DNA of 64,000 nt from Candidatus Bathyarchaeota archaeon (GCA_026414485.1 JAOAIX010000003.1:1-64000), one strand, 5' to 3'; positions 1 through 8,404 are shown, counted from the first letter of the stretch. Numbers and translations: made by a program. Notes: generated by a model from the sequence alone, not told the origin.

Positions 1-759
1 TTGCATTTCTTAGCCAAAGCTGGTGTACTTGCAGTTAAAAGCGTGAGCAGCAGCGACATGGAAAAACTTGCTCGTGCCACAGGCGGAAAAATCTTAGCCA
101 GTATTGAAGACCTCACTCCAGAAGCATTAGGTAACGCTAAAAAAGTTGAAGAAGTTAAGATTGGCGACGACAAACTTCTCTATGTGCGTGAGTGCAAGAA
201 CCCCAAGGCCGTAACAATAGTCATACGAGGTGGCTCAGATCACGTTATAGACGAAGCAGAACGTTCACTACATGATGCGCTGTGCGTCATCCGCAATGCT
301 ATAGAGGATGGCAAAATTATTGCAGGCGGAGGAGCACCTGAAGCGGAAGTTGCCAAAAACTTGCGTGCTTACGCAGTTAAAGTTGGCGGACGTGAACAAC
401 TTGCAGTTGAAGCGTTTGCTGAAGCGGTTGAGGGCATCCCGCTAACGCTAGCTGAAAACGCAGGTCTAGACCCCATAGACATCATGGTAAACCTAAGAGC
501 AAAACATGAAAATGCAGACAACAAAAACTTTGGCATCGATGTTACTACAGGCAAAATTGTGAACATGATTGAGCAAGCAGTCCTTGAACCCTTACGGGTA
601 AAGCAGCAAGTTATTAAGTCAGCAACTGAAGCTGCGAACATGATTCTGAAAATCGACGACCTCATCAGCATAAAAGGCACAGCCGGGAAAACTCCGCCGA
701 TGCCCTCAGGAGCAGGTGGAATGGGCGGCATGGGTGGTATGGGCGACATGCCCTACTGA
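1..759 (+). CDS. Thermosome subunit (group II chaperonin), C-terminal part; runs off the left edge
   Basis: ATP-dependent cytosolic protein-folding chamber subunit. What is visible is about 252 residues covering the end of the apical domain, the intermediate domain and the C-terminal equatorial domain. The equatorial block with AGLDPIDIMVNLR and the flexible tail of repeated Gly-Gly-Met ending in DMPY are hallmarks of archaeal thermosomes. Full-length subunits are about 540-560 residues, so roughly the first half lies upstream of base 1. The TTG at base 1 is therefore only an in-frame leucine codon, not a start. The subunit type (alpha, beta, gamma) cannot be decided from this fragment. A T-rich stretch follows the stop and probably terminates transcription. 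Confidence 0.96.
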   Translation: MHFLAKAGVLAVKSVSSSDMEKLARATGGKILASIEDLTPEALGNAKKVEEVKIGDDKLLYVRECKNPKAVTIVIRGGSDHVIDEAERSLHDALCVIRNAIEDGKIIAGGGAPEAEVAKNLRAYAVKVGGREQLAVEAFAEAVEGIPLTLAENAGLDPIDIMVNLRAKHENADNKNFGIDVTTGKIVNMIEQAVLEPLRVKQQVIKSATEAANMILKIDDLISIKGTAGKTPPMPSGAGGMGGMGGMGDMPY

Positions 760-879
760 GAGCACGCCCCTTCTCTTTCTTTGTGCAGACTCAAAAATTT
801 GCTATTTTATTTTTTACACCAATTTTATATTGTTGTAAACCTCACTATTTTCTACCCTTAAATTCTGGGGCGGAAACAT

Positions 880-1611
880 GTGAAACACGTGAAAATCTCA
901 GCGTTTGACTGCCCTGATGCGTGGTTTAAAGCACTAAGTCGTATCTGGGAAGAAGGGGACACATTCAAAGTTGGTTTCGGTTCAGAGGAAACTGAAACAA
1001 AGAAACTGAACATAACAATCGAAATTGCTCATCCAGAAAACAGACCGCTAGTCAGCGATAAAGCGCCCTGCGACATAAGGTACGTTCAAGGATATGCCTT
1101 GGAGTATTTGTGGTGTGGTGAAAAACAAGATGAAGAAACTTACACCTATGGCAGCAGGTTAAACGCGCCTATTAACCAGATAGAAGAAGCTGTGCAAAGG
1201 TATGTGCAAGAGCAACATGACAGACAAGTAACTATGGTAATTAGGTTACCTGAGGATATCAAAAAATATGTACGAGACAAAAAACACGAACCACCCTGCC
1301 TCAGCCTTATTGATACAGAAATCCTTGAGGGCAAAATGCACTTAACATGTTACTTTCGAAGCTGGGATGCCTACGCAGGATTACCCGCTAACATCGCAGG
1401 GTTGCAGCTTTTTAACGAGGCATTCGTTAAGGAAATTAACAGCCGCGGCGACCTTGAACTAGAAACAGGGAAACTTGTTTTCCACAGCAAAAACTGCCAC
1501 ATATACCAAAGACAATACAAACTTGTCGAGGAGTTGCTATCTCCTAAAAGCAACTCAAAAACTCAACGGTTGGCTCAAACAATGAAAGACAGTTCGCACC
1601 AAAAAATATAG
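880..1611 (+). CDS. Thymidylate synthase-like protein (archaeal ThyA-type)
   Basis: 243-residue protein with the core of the folate-dependent thymidylate synthase/dCMP hydroxymethylase superfamily. The nucleophile region PPCLSLID places the catalytic Cys at residue 140. It is followed by FRSWDAYAGLPANIAG, which carries the phosphate-binding Arg160, Asp163 and nucleotide-recognising Asn171. Upstream, YTYGSRL (about 88-94) matches the archaeal ThyA signature. It probably makes dTMP from dUMP, but the archaeal branch is divergent and the cofactor (tetrahydromethanopterin-like or folate) cannot be read from sequence. The last 25 residues look like a poorly conserved tail. GTG at 880 is preceded by a G-rich GGGGCGG; GTG at 889 is an alternative start. 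The gene stands alone, with an AT-rich TTTTATAT upstream. Confidence 0.82.
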   Translation: MKHVKISAFDCPDAWFKALSRIWEEGDTFKVGFGSEETETKKLNITIEIAHPENRPLVSDKAPCDIRYVQGYALEYLWCGEKQDEETYTYGSRLNAPINQIEEAVQRYVQEQHDRQVTMVIRLPEDIKKYVRDKKHEPPCLSLIDTEILEGKMHLTCYFRSWDAYAGLPANIAGLQLFNEAFVKEINSRGDLELETGKLVFHSKNCHIYQRQYKLVEELLSPKSNSKTQRLAQTMKDSSHQKI

Positions 1612-1687
1612 AACTCCCACTGCTCTACTGCAAGACACAAAAATGGGAAGCTGCATACAGCAAGACATATGGTCAATGTGTGTAAGT

Positions 1688-2332
1688 TCACCAAAAACAT
1701 TGGATATAATCTCTAACTCTAAATGCCACGCCTAATGTGGCAGCTAAAGCTTTAACTTTTTCTATATCTACCTCAGGCATCCTAACTGCAGAAATCTCTA
1801 CTTCTAATCCGGCGGCTTTGGCTTTATTTACAAAATCCAACACAGCTTCAAAGGCTCCTTCGAAATCAGGTCTACAATTTTCACTGTACGTTGTTGCATC
1901 ATGTCCATTCAAACTAACACTGATTTTGCTAACTCCTGCGGCTTTTAATTCAGCTGCTACATTTCTGCCGATGTTCAAAGCGTAACCATGACCGTTTGTG
2001 TCTAACCGAATAATCAGAGAACTTCCACAATTATGTTTGATCCAATCGGCAATCTCTAACAGCACATCCAACCTTGCTGTAGGTTCGCCAAACCCTGTAA
2101 AAACTACTTCACGCCAACGTCTCATTGTTAAAACTTGCTTCAATTCAGTTATCACTTCAGCAGTAGTTGGTTCAGTTTTCAGTTTAAGATTAAAGCCGCC
2201 AACGCCTTGTTTGAAATTACGTAGACAGAACCAGCAACGGTTAGAACACTGGTTAGTGATGTTTAGGTAAAGGCTACTGCCTAGCCAGTAAACAATAGCG
2301 GCTTCTCCGTCGCCAACCAAGGACAGATTCAC
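1688..2332 (-). CDS. Radical SAM protein, TatD-associated type
   Basis: 214-residue radical SAM enzyme. The cluster motif CSNRCWFC (Cys29, Cys33, Cys36) binds the [4Fe-4S] cluster that cleaves S-adenosylmethionine. FTGFGEPTARL carries the GEP-type SAM-binding motif, followed by RLDTNGHG and SVSLNGHD strand motifs. Short length, N-terminal YLNITNQC and overall pattern resemble the TatD-associated radical SAM family, whose substrate is unknown. No TatD nuclease gene is next to it here. GTG at 2332 is the likely start: a TATATA element at 2353-2358 sits about 25 bases upstream, so the message may be leaderless. Confidence 0.75.
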   Translation of the reverse strand: MNLSLVGDGEAAIVYWLGSSLYLNITNQCSNRCWFCLRNFKQGVGGFNLKLKTEPTTAEVITELKQVLTMRRWREVVFTGFGEPTARLDVLLEIADWIKHNCGSSLIIRLDTNGHGYALNIGRNVAAELKAAGVSKISVSLNGHDATTYSENCRPDFEGAFEAVLDFVNKAKAAGLEVEISAVRMPEVDIEKVKALAATLGVAFRVRDYIQCFW

Positions 2333-2350
2333 TCTTCATTTCAACAGATT

Positions 2351-2360
2351 GCTATATAAG
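2351..2360. promoter_or_regulatory. TATA box shared by two divergent genes
   Basis: The symmetrical TATATA core at 2353-2358 could direct transcription both ways: leftwards to the leaderless-looking GTG of the radical SAM gene at 2332, and rightwards to about 2383, in front of the small ORF at 2427. Both spacings match the usual archaeal 25-27 bases from box to start. No mapped start sites are available. Confidence 0.5.
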
Positions 2361-2426
2361 GCTACATAGTTTATGTTCATAAATGTTATAACCAAGACAC
2401 TTGCCTGAGAAGTTAAGGAGTAGTAC

Positions 2427-2513
2427 ATGAAAAAAGTGCCACTGTTTGAATACGAGATCCCCCGTTACAGGAAAACCTCCGTAAAATGGTTTGATTCGTA
2501 TCCAGAAAAATAA
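2427..2513 (+). CDS. Putative 28-residue microprotein
   Basis: Short ORF encoding MKKVPLFEYEIPRYR followed by a Trp/Tyr-containing basic tail ending PEK. Support comes from its signals rather than homology. AAGGAG at 2415-2420 lies six bases before ATG, an ideal ribosome-binding distance, and a TATA element lies about 70 bases upstream. It is divergent from the radical SAM gene. Composition is basic and aromatic, with no membrane segment and no Cys. No function can be proposed. It could equally be a leader peptide, but no downstream gene on this strand would be controlled by it. Confidence 0.45.
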   Translation: MKKVPLFEYEIPRYRKTSVKWFDSYPEK

Positions 2514-2531
2514 TGCCAAAAAGGAAAGCAG

Positions 2532-3065
2532 TTATCCTGTTTTCGTTAAGGCAGCTAGTTTCTTGACGAATATTTTGATATTTTCAGGTGACCCATAAAC
2601 AGTTAATTGCCCATTTGGCTCTTCTCGGAAGCTTAGGTTTGTTTGAGTTACAAGCTCCTCCAACTTATATAACGGCAAAGTTGGCATCGGTTCAATACGG
2701 ATCCACTTCTGGTCGCGTGGTACACCTGTCATGAAACGGGTTTCTTCTTTAGGTTTGTCTAATTCAACTTGGGTGCAACCACATTCGTCGATAGTTGCTT
2801 GTTCTAGCAATCTGAGCCATTCTTCAACTTTTTCTGCCGCAAAATTCTTTTGAGCTTCAGTTATTAAGTAAGCCTCTACACTTCCAAGGTATTCTTCAAT
2901 TTTTTGGGCAGTCTCGCCAAGGTCTTTTTGGCTTGCACTCATGACTTTTAATAAAACACGCGCAGCCTTCAAATCCCCCAAAACAGTTTCTGGTATAGTA
3001 ACGCCTTTCTTTCGTAGCGCAATAATTATTGTCTCAAGAATTTGAGACCTAGCATTGTAACCCAT
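2532..3065 (-). CDS. Conserved archaeal protein, DUF2096-like
   Basis: 177-residue soluble protein of unknown function. The first 110 residues are predicted to be all helical (KARSQILETIIIAL, LGDLKAARVLLKVM), with a CGC motif near residue 98. The C-terminal 60 residues form an alternating strand/helix domain ending YGSPENIKIFVKKL, suggestive of a small ligand- or RNA-binding fold. Length and architecture resemble the archaeal DUF2096 family; this assignment is from memory of the family. ATG at 3065 is used. The gene lies in the same orientation as the next two, but with an 85-base gap. Confidence 0.6.
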   Translation of the reverse strand: MGYNARSQILETIIIALRKKGVTIPETVLGDLKAARVLLKVMSASQKDLGETAQKIEEYLGSVEAYLITEAQKNFAAEKVEEWLRLLEQATIDECGCTQVELDKPKEETRFMTGVPRDQKWIRIEPMPTLPLYKLEELVTQTNLSFREEPNGQLTVYGSPENIKIFVKKLAALTKTG

Positions 3066-3150
3066 GTCTTTTTCCTCTATAAAACTTTACATGTTGCAGT
3101 AATAAACAGTTTCCGCCACTTAATAAAAACTTGTAAAACTTAAGTTAGCT

Positions 3151-3525
3151 TTAACAGATACCACTTTCTTTAAAATAGTAGTCATCTTCTTTTTTTGAGC
3201 CGAAACTACGTACCCCTTTTGTTTTGAGTTGAGTTTTTAATTCACAAGCCTTGGTTTCAGTTAATTCTCCACGCTTTTCCATATAAGCGATTATTTCCTC
3301 CGCTTGCTTCTCTGTGTCGCATCTACGAATAAAATCAATTACATCTGGGTTATAGTGCCGGAATTTGTCAGGGTCGGGCAAAATTTCCTCCCCATTGGCC
3401 AGGGCTTCCTCAGCCGCAACTGCGTCTTTACGCACGGCGTCTATAGAAATTTTGTTTTGACCGCCTTCGAGCTCCTCGAATAGATGGGGAAACATTTTTT
3501 TAAGATCTTTTTTGTCAGTTTCCAA
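3151..3525 (-). CDS. Conserved archaeal protein, DUF2095-like
   Basis: About 124 residues if TTG at 3525 is the start. The reading frame is open to 3582 (another TTG), but the extra 19 residues look non-conserved. Two recognisable blocks are KMFPHLFEELEGG near the N-terminus and DVIDFIRRCDTEKQAEEII ... EKRGELTE near the C-terminus, ending in a KGVRSFG motif and an acidic, aromatic tail. This pattern resembles archaeal DUF2095. The function is unknown and no enzyme motif is seen. It follows the nucleotidyltransferase gene by a short gap and is probably co-transcribed. Confidence 0.55.
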   Translation of the reverse strand: METDKKDLKKMFPHLFEELEGGQNKISIDAVRKDAVAAEEALANGEEILPDPDKFRHYNPDVIDFIRRCDTEKQAEEIIAYMEKRGELTETKACELKTQLKTKGVRSFGSKKEDDYYFKESGIC

Positions 3526-3605
3526 ATAGTACCCGCAACTATACCTGTTATGTAGAACAGCTTTAAGTCCTTTTTTGCACAAAAACAGCCACTACACAGG
3601 GGTTT

Positions 3606-4223
3606 TCAAAAAGGAACAAAACGCTGACGAGGGTTAGTTTTAAGGATCTTTTCGAGTAGGGCGATGTTGAGTCCCCTGATTTCGTCGCCGAAGGTTTCAC
3701 AAAAACGTTTTTTGCCGACTTCTTCGATTCCTCGTACAACAACTTCAGCGTTGTACTTCTTCCAAGTTACAAGGTGAATATGAACCGAAGACAAAGATTT
3801 TCCCTGCTCTTCCGCAACCATATGCTCAAGGCGAAAAACAATTAGATTTTTTTGCGCTCGAAGAATTGATGTAACTTCAACGTCGTCTCCATAAACAGCT
3901 ATATCTATGTCGCTTCCGCGCCTTATAGTGCCACGCCAAACACTCCCCAACAGCACAGGACGATAAGTTTTGAGAATCTTCATCAACTTTAATGCTTCCA
4001 TTCGCATTTCAACAAGCCGCTCAAGTCGACTTATACCCTCGTTTTCCTCAGCAATATTGTCTAGTTCTATGGCGATTTCGATGTTCTTGGGGAGAACATG
4101 AACACCTAGATTAGCGGCAGCCTTCAACTTTGCCTGTTTGTACTCTTTTTCTAAACCAGAATACAGTAACGTTGCCGCTTCCCGTGCAACTTTCCCACGT
4201 AAAATAGAAGAATTAGAGTTCAT
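3606..4223 (-). CDS. Nucleotidyltransferase-domain protein
   Basis: 205 residues. The central motif LLGSVWRGTIRRGSDIDIAV is the Pol-beta-superfamily signature G-S-x9-D-x-D, with metal-binding Asp105 and Asp107. The N-terminal 85 residues are helical (REAATLLYSGLEKEYKQA) and precede the catalytic domain, and a short alpha/beta C-terminus follows. It should transfer a nucleotide to an unknown acceptor (protein, RNA or small molecule). It is larger than the minimal MNT toxin-antitoxin nucleotidyltransferase and no HEPN partner gene is adjacent, so an antitoxin role is not supported. ATG at 4223 is the start; the upstream neighbour begins 272 bases away on the same strand. Confidence 0.75.
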   Translation of the reverse strand: MNSNSSILRGKVAREAATLLYSGLEKEYKQAKLKAAANLGVHVLPKNIEIAIELDNIAEENEGISRLERLVEMRMEALKLMKILKTYRPVLLGSVWRGTIRRGSDIDIAVYGDDVEVTSILRAQKNLIVFRLEHMVAEEQGKSLSSVHIHLVTWKKYNAEVVVRGIEEVGKKRFCETFGDEIRGLNIALLEKILKTNPRQRFVPF

Positions 4224-4245
4224 GTTTCACCATTTCACTGAATAT

Positions 4246-5496
4246 TTAGCGTTTAAGTACACCCTCATATAACTCTAAGGTTTTCTCGGCAATTCGGCTC
4301 CAAGTAAATTCAGCAAGAACCCGTTTCCGACCGTTTTTACCGAGCCACCTACGGCGTTCAGGACTTTCCAACGCACTCATAATACCCCAAGCAATATCTG
4401 ATGGGTTGTTGGGGTCAACATGGTAACCACACTGATCTTCTCCACAACAGATCACAATTTCGCGCATACCACTGACACCTGCTGCTCCCACAACGACGGG
4501 CTTCTCCATTGCCATAGCCTCAAGAGCCACGATGCCGAAGGGTTCGTAGAGACTGGGAAACACTGCAAGGTCACACGCGGCGTAATGGAGAATGCGTTCT
4601 TCTTCAGAAATAAAGTCGAAGCGGAACCGCACATACTCATCCATACGAATTGTTCGAACAAGGTTCTGCAGATATTCCTGAAGTTCCCCCACGCCCACAA
4701 TGACTAAACGAACCTTGGGAAACTTAGGTAAAATATGAGGCAATGCCATTATGAGTTTGTCAACGCCTTTCACACCCACTAGTCTACCAAGGAAAAGAAT
4801 CATAAAATCGTCATCTTTCAAACCATAGTATTCCCTAATTTTCTTTGCTTGCTCTTCAGATACGCTGCTAGGGTCATATTTTTGTGGGTCAACACCGTTA
4901 TAGCTCACGTGAATTTTGTCCCTAGGAAAACCAAGCTGGATTAGCTCATCTTTCATTGCATACGAAACCGTAACAACTATATCAGCAAATTTTCCTCCGC
5001 GTAACTCAATGTTACTAACTACACTTGAACCGTTTCCCAAGGTACGACCTTGCTCGGTGGAGTGCACGTGAAAAGCTAAAGGCAAACCGCTTTCCTTTTT
5101 GACAGTAATACCACCCATAACTGAAAGCCAATCATGAGCTACCACAAGGTCGTAGTTCATTGCTTCTTTTCGGATGAGGTCATTAACCAGTTTAGCTGCG
5201 GTCAAGTAGTTGTAAACTAAAAGTTTACCAAAAAAATGAATACCTCGACCCCATTTCCGTATGTCCTCTGCGATTACATCAGGTAAAGAATCAGAGATAT
5301 CCAGATGAAGAGGACGATGAATTTCAATGCCACGCCAAATTTCCCTAGTAGGCATCGAGCCTTCATCGTCATTCATGGTGAAAACTGTAACATCGTGGTC
5401 TGTAAGAACAAATTTCCTTGTGATTTCAGCCGCGTAAGTTCCTAACCCACCCACTATTTTTGGTGGATACTCATAAACCAGAACTGCAATCTTCAT
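4246..5496 (-). CDS. Glycosyltransferase family 4 (glycogen synthase-like)
   Basis: 416-residue GT-B fold enzyme that probably moves a sugar from a nucleotide-sugar donor to a glycan or glycogen-like acceptor. The N-terminus MKIAVLVYEYPPKIVGGLG carries the donor-side glycine loop. HDWLSVMGG is typical of the acceptor domain. LGRLVGVKG and EPFGIVALEAM, with the E-x7-E pair, mark the C-terminal nucleotide-binding domain. ATG at 5496 is preferred over an upstream in-frame ATG at 5553: the family starts at this MKIA strand, and GGTG lies just before it. The gene runs toward the nucleotidyltransferase with a 22-base gap, suggesting one transcript. Confidence 0.88.
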   Translation of the reverse strand: MKIAVLVYEYPPKIVGGLGTYAAEITRKFVLTDHDVTVFTMNDDEGSMPTREIWRGIEIHRPLHLDISDSLPDVIAEDIRKWGRGIHFFGKLLVYNYLTAAKLVNDLIRKEAMNYDLVVAHDWLSVMGGITVKKESGLPLAFHVHSTEQGRTLGNGSSVVSNIELRGGKFADIVVTVSYAMKDELIQLGFPRDKIHVSYNGVDPQKYDPSSVSEEQAKKIREYYGLKDDDFMILFLGRLVGVKGVDKLIMALPHILPKFPKVRLVIVGVGELQEYLQNLVRTIRMDEYVRFRFDFISEEERILHYAACDLAVFPSLYEPFGIVALEAMAMEKPVVVGAAGVSGMREIVICCGEDQCGYHVDPNNPSDIAWGIMSALESPERRRWLGKNGRKRVLAEFTWSRIAEKTLELYEGVLKR

Positions 5497-5752
5497 GGTT
5501 GCACCGTTTAACTTTAGAAGTGTTGTTGATTCTACTAAAGCTTTGCTAAGCAAGGTTCAAATTTGGAAATTGTGGGATTTAACATATGGTGGCTGTTAAT
5601 AGCCATTTGTAGTTTCAGCATCTTGTCGTAAATCGGAGCTTTAAACATTAAAAGTTCGGTTGAGTTCAAAGAAAAATAGTATTAATTGGCAAAAGAAAAG
5701 GAGGAGGAAATCCTAATTATAGATGTACTTTTTCCCTGATTGGGCGCATGAG

Positions 5753-6901
5753 TTACACTACTTCCTGAAAAGGCATAAAGCGTTTACCTAGTTTATCTAA
5801 AATTTGCGACATAGAAGTGTATTCTAACTCTTCAGAGCCCAAACGGGCAGGCTCGAATTCTCCCATTCGCCGTAGTGCCGTGCCGCTTAAAACAGCCTCC
5901 CGCCGCGCTTCGTCAAAGGCAGGGTCATCAAATAAATCAGCAATCATTGGGTTACCCTCATCATCGCTGGCTATTTTGCCGTTTGCCACTTGGAAACCTA
6001 GCGCCACAATCCTTGGTGGACCGTCAAAAGCGGTGCACTTAGAATCTTTAAGTCCAACAGGCATGAGAGGCCCCCAGTGGCTACCGCGCATCCAGCCCTG
6101 CACAAAGTACGTGTGCATGAATGGTGCCAGAAGTTCTCCTACTGCAGGTAGCCCATGTTGGGCGCGTGTTATCATAACAGGATCGTCTTTTCCAACGTAT
6201 TTTCCTGCAATTAAGGAGAGTTTGGAAACACTGCTTGCTGCACATATGAGGTTATCGTCGGCGCGGTATATGCGCGAGATTACGTATCGACCAACTGTAC
6301 CTATCAAAGCAAGAAGCTCGTACATCTCCTCTGGACATTTAAGCATAATAGCCTTGTTTTCTAGGGTGTCTACTACTTCAAATTTGAAGCCGCAGAGCAT
6401 ATGTGGGTCAATTATGAGACCTGCAGTGTTCATGGGGTCGGCAAACATACGAAACAGGGGATAGTTGAAACTGCCTGCGCTAGTTTTGTCCGCTGCAAAA
6501 ACGACGATCGGATCGGCCCCGCGCTCCTCAAACTCCATCTCTGCTACGCCTGGACCCATGCCACAGACGTTGCCACTGAACGCGGTTTTTAAAAGGTCTT
6601 GCCCTGCGCCGTACAGCTTTAGTGTTAAAGCTTTGTCGGCGGCTTCGCGGAAGGTGTTCCATGCTAGCTCGTGTATCATATGGTTACGTTCGCCTTTCTC
6701 ATGAGCTAACAGAAGTTCCAAGTCGTCTCCGGCGTTAAATATATAAAAATTGTTGATTAAGCCGTTTTCTACTGCTTCCCTGAGTTTTTTTTGGGCAATC
6801 TTAAAAAGAGGTCGGGGGACAACATGGTGGCCGGCTAATGAGCCGACGTCACATTTTATGAGAGAGATTGTTGTTTTTTTGGGCACAAGCAACCCATCCA
6901 T
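5753..6901 (-). CDS. fbp: Fructose-1,6-bisphosphate aldolase/phosphatase (bifunctional)
   Basis: 382-residue cytosolic gluconeogenic enzyme that condenses triose phosphates and dephosphorylates the resulting fructose-1,6-bisphosphate, as known for archaeal type V FBPase. The start TISLIKCDVGSLAGHH provides the metal- and substrate-binding Asp/His. NAGDDLEL supplies further Asp ligands for Mg2+, and AGSFNYPLFRMFADPMNTAG is the typical substrate-binding block. Length is normal (family about 360-400). The promoter element CTTAAATG near 6930 is about 25 bases upstream, so the leader is very short. It is divergent from the RHH regulator, a plausible but untested controller. A pyrimidine-rich tract follows the stop. 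Confidence 0.95.
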   Translation of the reverse strand: MDGLLVPKKTTISLIKCDVGSLAGHHVVPRPLFKIAQKKLREAVENGLINNFYIFNAGDDLELLLAHEKGERNHMIHELAWNTFREAADKALTLKLYGAGQDLLKTAFSGNVCGMGPGVAEMEFEERGADPIVVFAADKTSAGSFNYPLFRMFADPMNTAGLIIDPHMLCGFKFEVVDTLENKAIMLKCPEEMYELLALIGTVGRYVISRIYRADDNLICAASSVSKLSLIAGKYVGKDDPVMITRAQHGLPAVGELLAPFMHTYFVQGWMRGSHWGPLMPVGLKDSKCTAFDGPPRIVALGFQVANGKIASDDEGNPMIADLFDDPAFDEARREAVLSGTALRRMGEFEPARLGSEELEYTSMSQILDKLGKRFMPFQEVV

Positions 6902-6999
6902 ATGTCCGGCTGAAATAACATTTAAGGTTTATTCCATTGATCAGTGCTGAAGAAATTAAGAAATAGTAAAAGCGCATACATCTTAGTAAGGTGGTTGCG

Positions 7000-7503
7000 G
7001 TGGTTGATCTACATGTAGTTACAGCCAAAGTTCCTGAAGAAGTCTACAAAGAGATGCTGTTGCGTGTTCCTGAAGGAGATCGAAGCGATTTTATACGGGA
7101 AGCCATAATGGAGAAACTACAAAAAACTCCAAAGGCAGACAAAATTTTACAATTAGAGGAGCGGATGAGCAAACTTGAAGAGCAACTTGCAGATATCCGT
7201 AAATGCCTCGCTGACTTAGAGCTCCTCACGTTTTTGCACCAAAAAGTCAACCCTTATAAGTTTTGCAGCGACGAACTGGACCACAAAATCATGGATTACC
7301 TCATACATTACAAGGGTGGCACCACGCCTGAATTGGCAAGCTACCTAAAAATCAATCGTTGGCTCGTACTAAATCGACTACAGAAGATTCAGAAAAACTC
7401 CAAGAAGCAATGCGGTAAATCTATCATAGACTACTACGGCGGCGTAAAAGCCGGCAAGAAAAAAGCATGGTGGATAAACGAAGAACTCATACAAGATATG
7501 TAG
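7000..7503 (+). CDS. Transcriptional regulator: ribbon-helix-helix plus winged-helix
   Basis: About 167 residues with three recognisable parts. An N-terminal ribbon-helix-helix (DLHVVTAKVPEEVYKEML ... SDFIREAIMEKL) is followed by a coiled coil at about 45-80 (ILQLEERMSKLEEQLADI). The C-terminal helix-turn-helix (GTTPELASYLKINRWLVL) ends in a wing rich in Lys and Trp. This suggests a dimeric DNA-binding regulator. GTG at 7000 is preferred because AAGGTGG lies six bases before it; the frame is also open from GTG at 6991, inside that ribosome-binding site. It is transcribed divergently from fbp with a gap of under 100 bases, so both genes share a control region. Confidence 0.7.
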   Translation: MVDLHVVTAKVPEEVYKEMLLRVPEGDRSDFIREAIMEKLQKTPKADKILQLEERMSKLEEQLADIRKCLADLELLTFLHQKVNPYKFCSDELDHKIMDYLIHYKGGTTPELASYLKINRWLVLNRLQKIQKNSKKQCGKSIIDYYGGVKAGKKKAWWINEELIQDM

Positions 7504-7542
7504 CGATTAACTTAAATTGAGAAAAAGAGTTGTTTGAGCGTT

Positions 7543-7621
7543 GGGCCTGTAGCCGAGCACGGATTAAGGCGTCGGCCTCCGGAGCCGAAGAACCTGGGTT
7601 CAAATCCCAGCGGGCCCGCCA
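7543..7621 (+). tRNA. tRNA-Arg (anticodon CCG)
   Basis: Full cloverleaf. The acceptor stem GGGCCTG pairs with CGGGCCC (one G-U). The anticodon stem TCGGC/GCCGA closes the loop CTCCGGA, giving anticodon CCG for codon CGG. The T-stem CTGGG/CCCAG closes TTCAAAT. The discriminator is G at 7618 and CCA is encoded at 7619-7621. No intron at the usual position 37/38. Confidence 0.95.
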
Positions 7622-7637
7622 TACATAGGAGAAGAAC

Positions 7638-8318
7638 ATGGCAATGGAGAAAGTTGTTGTTGGTTGGAGTGGAGGTAAGGACAGCGCTTTTGCGTTGTAT
7701 GAAATTTTGAAGTCTCAAACTTATGAGGTTGTAGCTTTATTGACGACTGTTACGCGGGATTATGACCGTGTCAGCATCCACGGAGTGCGACGCGTGCTAC
7801 TTGAAGCGCAGGCCGAAGCTCTAGGGTTGCCTCTGGAAGTGATGCTTCTCAATAAAGGCGCCTCTGACATTGATTATGAATCAAACTTAGTTGAGGAGCT
7901 AAAGAAGTTCAAAAGCAGAGGGGTTGAAAAAGTGGTTTATGGAGACATTTTCTTAGAGGACGTAAAGAGGTACCGTGACAACCTGCTTGCCAAGGTAAAT
8001 ATGATAGGTGTATACCCGCTTTGGAAAAAAGATACGGGTCAACTCGCGCACACCTTTGTGGATTTAGGCTTCAAAGCCATAATAACAGTGGTTGACTCAA
8101 AAGTGCTTGGCAGTGAATATTCTGGTAGGAAATATAACAGACAGTTCCTTGAGGATTTACCGACCACCGTGGATCCCTGTGGAGAAAACGGCGAATTTCA
8201 TTCTTTCGTCTACGATGGACCAATATTCAAAAAGCCTGTAATGTTCAAAAAGGGCGATATTTTGTTGAGGGAAAATCGTTTCTGGTACTGCGACCTCCTT
8301 CCCCTACAGATTGATTGA
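7638..8318 (+). CDS. dph6: Diphthine--ammonia ligase-like ATP pyrophosphatase
   Basis: 226 residues, alpha-hydrolase (PP-loop) fold. VVGWSGGKDSAFALYEIL is the ATP-pyrophosphatase P-loop, and DPCGENGEFHSFVYDGP near residue 180 is the Dph6 signature. In archaea and eukaryotes this enzyme amidates diphthine on the conserved histidine of elongation factor 2, the last step of diphthamide synthesis. It acts in the cytosol. GGAG at 7627 is correctly spaced for ATG at 7638; a second ATG two codons on is an alternative. The gene sits between tRNA-Arg and a convergent tRNA-Val with minimal gaps. Confidence 0.9.
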   Translation: MAMEKVVVGWSGGKDSAFALYEILKSQTYEVVALLTTVTRDYDRVSIHGVRRVLLEAQAEALGLPLEVMLLNKGASDIDYESNLVEELKKFKSRGVEKVVYGDIFLEDVKRYRDNLLAKVNMIGVYPLWKKDTGQLAHTFVDLGFKAIITVVDSKVLGSEYSGRKYNRQFLEDLPTTVDPCGENGEFHSFVYDGPIFKKPVMFKKGDILLRENRFWYCDLLPLQID

Positions 8319-8329
8319 AAATAAAGGAG

Positions 8330-8404
8330 TGGGCCGAGCCGGACTTGAACCGGCGACCTTTGGCTCGTAAAGCCAATGTCCTAACCAAGCTAGACGACCG
8401 GCCC
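8330..8404 (-). tRNA. tRNA-Val (anticodon TAC)
   Basis: Reading the minus strand: acceptor GGGCCGG pairs with TCGGCCC. The anticodon stem TTGGC/GCCAA encloses TTTACGA, giving anticodon TAC. The T-arm is GCCGG TTCAAGT CCGGC and the discriminator is A at 8330. CCA is not encoded, unlike the other three tRNAs in this window. No intron. AT-rich elements suitable as a promoter lie about 30 bases upstream. Confidence 0.95.

Noticed and set aside
1-3. TTG as start of the thermosome gene
   Set aside because: The encoded segment begins in the middle of a chaperonin; the gene is cut by the window edge.
720-759. GGM repeat at the thermosome end as a new repeat element
   Set aside because: A flexible Gly-Gly-Met tail is a known property of group II chaperonins.
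3606-4223. MNT-type antitoxin
   Set aside because: The protein is longer than minimal nucleotidyltransferases and no HEPN toxin gene is beside it.
5723-5791. Plus-strand 22-codon ORF after an AGGAGGAGG sequence
   Set aside because: The purine tract is 15 bases from the ATG, too far, and the ORF is antisense to the conserved end of fbp.
5817-6464. Long plus-strand ORF opposite fbp (215 codons)
   Set aside because: Shadow of a confident gene; its composition mirrors the reverse complement of fbp codons and it shows no domain.
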